From Solirubrobacterales bacterium (GTDB taxonomy: Bacteria > Actinomycetota > Thermoleophilia > Solirubrobacterales > Solirubrobacteraceae), in NCBI GenBank assembly GCA_003244035.1, contig QHBV01000254.1:1-7302 (forward strand): 7,302 nucleotides of DNA, written 5' to 3'. Below are positions 5,669 through 7,302 of the stretch, one piece after another; position 1 is the first letter of the stretch, and each line of letters opens with the position of its first letter. Made by a program: the position numbers and the translations under genes. The notes beneath the pieces were generated by a model. It made no database searches, was not told the origin of the DNA, and worked only from the letters and a program-made list of their open reading frames with translations.

Positions 5669-6451
5669 TTATGCGCGGAGGTCGCGGTGTTCGATGGAGA
5701 TCGTAGCGACGGCGGTGAGTAGCAGGGCGACGGCACCCAGGACGATGATGTCGGCGATGTCGACGCCGTGTGTGAGGGGGTCGTTTCCTTCGTAGTAGTG
5801 GAACAGCGATAGGTATTTGAGCCAGCTGATGGCGCTGACCAGCGGTGCGAAGCCGTTGATCAGCCAGCCGATAATTGCGACGCCCGCGGCGACTCCGTTG
5901 GCCAGCGATCGGCGGCCGGTGCCCGCACCAAGCGCGAGTGCCACCGCTCCGGTGGCGAACCCGAAGAACGCGAGTTGCAAGCAGAACGCGGCGAGGTGCC
6001 CGACACCAATCCCGCCGCCGGCCAGCGCGACACCGGCGATCAGGCCAACCCAACACGCGACGGCAACCATCACCACGATCGTGGCGATCGCAGCGGCTTT
6101 GGCGACGATTAGGCGGGAGCGTTCGACAGGGTGGGCGAGCAGCAGTCCAAGGACTCGGTCTTCCTCCTCACCGGCAGTGCTGGCAGAGGCGCTGATGATC
6201 GCGACGGCGGCGATCAGGAGCGGGCCGTAGACGGAGCCCATCTCGCTGCGGTACCAGCCGGTGATGGTGCCGTAGTCGGCGCCACCCAAGAGCTGCGAGA
6301 CCCCCGTGGGGATGCTGAGTTTGCCGATCGAGTGCCCGATGGCCGGGAACAACGCTCCGACGGCGAGCAGAACCGCGATCAGCCCGAACACAGCCGAGGC
6401 GGCAAGCGGCAGCCGCAGACGGAGCGTCATCTTGGTTGCTGGCCAGCTCAC
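5669..6451 (-). CDS. ABC-2 type transporter permease
   Basis: A 260-residue membrane subunit of an ABC exporter with about six hydrophobic helices (first near residues 14-38, last near 235-252). The start GTG 6451 overlaps the TGA of the ATPase gene by four bases (GTGA 6448-6451). The cytoplasmic loop GEEEDRVLGLLLAHPVERSR, after the second helix, is typical of ABC-2 permeases: an acidic patch and then LLLAHPV followed by S/R, thought to contact the ATPase. The long outer segment between helices 1 and 2 contains GGADYGTITGWYRSEMGS. The protein ends with the short basic tail IEHRDLRA. The family is clear; the substrate (drug, lipid, peptide or other) is not. No regulator gene is visible within the window. 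Confidence 0.9.
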   Translation of the reverse strand: MSWPATKMTLRLRLPLAASAVFGLIAVLLAVGALFPAIGHSIGKLSIPTGVSQLLGGADYGTITGWYRSEMGSVYGPLLIAAVAIISASASTAGEEEDRVLGLLLAHPVERSRLIVAKAAAIATIVVMVAVACWVGLIAGVALAGGGIGVGHLAAFCLQLAFFGFATGAVALALGAGTGRRSLANGVAAGVAIIGWLINGFAPLVSAISWLKYLSLFHYYEGNDPLTHGVDIADIIVLGAVALLLTAVATISIEHRDLRA

Positions 6452-7302
6452 GCCGGGTCATCCGTGCGGTAGTAGCGCAGGAAGATGTCTTCGAGGTCGT
6501 CCTCATGGGGACGGATCGCTTGCACCTCGTGGGCGGCCGCGGCCTTCACCACGGCGTCAGCAGAGCCCTCGAAACCGACGATCACCGTCGACCCGTCGGC
6601 CTTCGCTTCGGTGACACCGGGCAGAGCACGCAACTCGCGGGTATCGACGGGTGCGCCGAACTCGATCTCGAGCCGCTGCACCGCGACCTTCCGGAGATTC
6701 TCCAACGAGTCGACGACCACCAGCCGACCCTGGCGAAGGATCGCCAGGCGGTGGGTGACGCGCTCCACCTCCGAAAGGGTGTGCGAGGACAAGAACACCG
6801 TCCGGCCCTGTGCGCTGACTTCGCCCAGCAGGGCGTGGAAGCTCTGCTGGACCAGGGGATCCAGACCGGAGATCGGCTCATCCAAGATCAACAGCTCGGG
6901 CTCGTGCATGAACGCCTGGACCAGGCCGAGCTTCTGCCGGTTGCCGGTCGAGAGCTGCCGCACGGGTCGATCTAGCTCGGCGTCGAAGCGCTCGACCAGC
7001 GAGTCGCGCAGCCGCCGATCCACGCCACCCCGGAGGTCTGCGAGATAGTCGAGTACGACGCGCCCGGTCAATTTCGGATACAGAGCAAAATCGCCGGGCA
7101 GAAACCCCACCCGCCGACGGATCGCCAGGCTGTCCTTGACGCTGTCCAGGCCGAGAAGCTGAGCGGACCCGGAGGTGGGCTTGATCAGGTCCAGCAAAAG
7201 GCGCATCGTCGTTGACTTGCCGGCCCCGTTGGGACCCAGGAATCCGAACACCTCCCCCTGACCGACCTCCAGATCGAGGCCGAACAGTCCGCGACCGGAC
7301 CC
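6448..7302 (-). CDS. ABC transporter ATP-binding protein, N-terminus cut by window end
   Basis: The minus-strand frame is open through base 7302, so the true start lies beyond the window; 284 residues are visible and only perhaps 15-20 are missing. An internal GTG at 7251 is not the start, because the codons before it read GLDLEVGQGEVFGFLGPNG, the usual lead into Walker A. Visible motifs are Walker A GPNGAGKST (about 23-31), a Q-loop region reading VGFLPGDFALYPKLTG with no glutamine, the signature LSTGNRQKLGLVQ, Walker B LLILDEP, D-loop SGLD and H-loop SSH. After about residue 215 comes a C-terminal domain typical of the drug/antibiotic-exporter branch of ABC-2 ATPases. It energises the permease encoded immediately downstream, at the inner face of the membrane. 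The variant Q-loop and signature recur in this branch and do not imply a broken enzyme. Confidence 0.93.
   Translation of the reverse strand, partial: GSGRGLFGLDLEVGQGEVFGFLGPNGAGKSTTMRLLLDLIKPTSGSAQLLGLDSVKDSLAIRRRVGFLPGDFALYPKLTGRVVLDYLADLRGGVDRRLRDSLVERFDAELDRPVRQLSTGNRQKLGLVQAFMHEPELLILDEPISGLDPLVQQSFHALLGEVSAQGRTVFLSSHTLSEVERVTHRLAILRQGRLVVVDSLENLRKVAVQRLEIEFGAPVDTRELRALPGVTEAKADGSTVIVGFEGSADAVVKAAAAHEVQAIRPHEDDLEDIFLRYYRTDDPA

Noticed and set aside
1..7302. CRISPR array, tRNA or rRNA gene, insertion sequence or defence system
   Set aside because: I saw no regularly spaced repeats, cloverleaf-like sequence, transposase motifs or terminal inverted repeats anywhere in the window.

Overview
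The window is GC-rich, densely packed bacterial DNA with GTG starts and 4-base stop/start overlaps. I infer a high-GC actinobacterium, perhaps of the Thermoleophilia/Solirubrobacterales type, from overall protein style. No rRNA, tRNA or other taxonomic marker is present, so this placement is weak.

Region 1 (1-1994, + strand) is a two-gene carbon module. The C-terminal 300 residues of a xylulose-5-phosphate/fructose-6-phosphate phosphoketolase are followed two bases after its stop by acetate kinase. Phosphoketolase splits sugar phosphates to acetyl phosphate, and acetate kinase converts that to acetate and ATP, so the pair forms a bifid-shunt style ATP-yielding branch.

Region 2 (1995-2336) is a non-coding gap between convergent genes. 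It holds two adjacent imperfect 15-base repeats that together contain a 7-base inverted repeat.

Region 3 (2337-5306, - strand) is the most interesting part: a four-gene operon in which every junction is a 4-base ATGA or GTGA overlap. In transcription order it encodes an FAD/NAD(P)-type oxidoreductase, a 56-residue histidine-rich single-span membrane protein (3985-4155), a four-helix diheme cytochrome b (b6-like), and a 320-residue two-span membrane protein that looks like a remodelled cytochrome b C-terminal subunit. No Rieske protein or cytochrome c lies in the operon. The quinol-oxidation motifs normally seen in cytochrome b (GYxLPW and PEWY) are not recognisable. A flavoprotein/cytochrome b membrane redox complex differing from a textbook bc1 complex is my leading inference.

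Region 4 (5307-5668) is a gap holding the start-proximal side of the redox operon. No confident gene is seen, only small unsupported open frames.

Region 5 (5669-7302, - strand) is an ABC-2 type exporter pair: an ATP-binding subunit, cut by the window end a little before its N-terminus, and a six-span permease, joined by a GTGA overlap. The substrate is not determinable from sequence.
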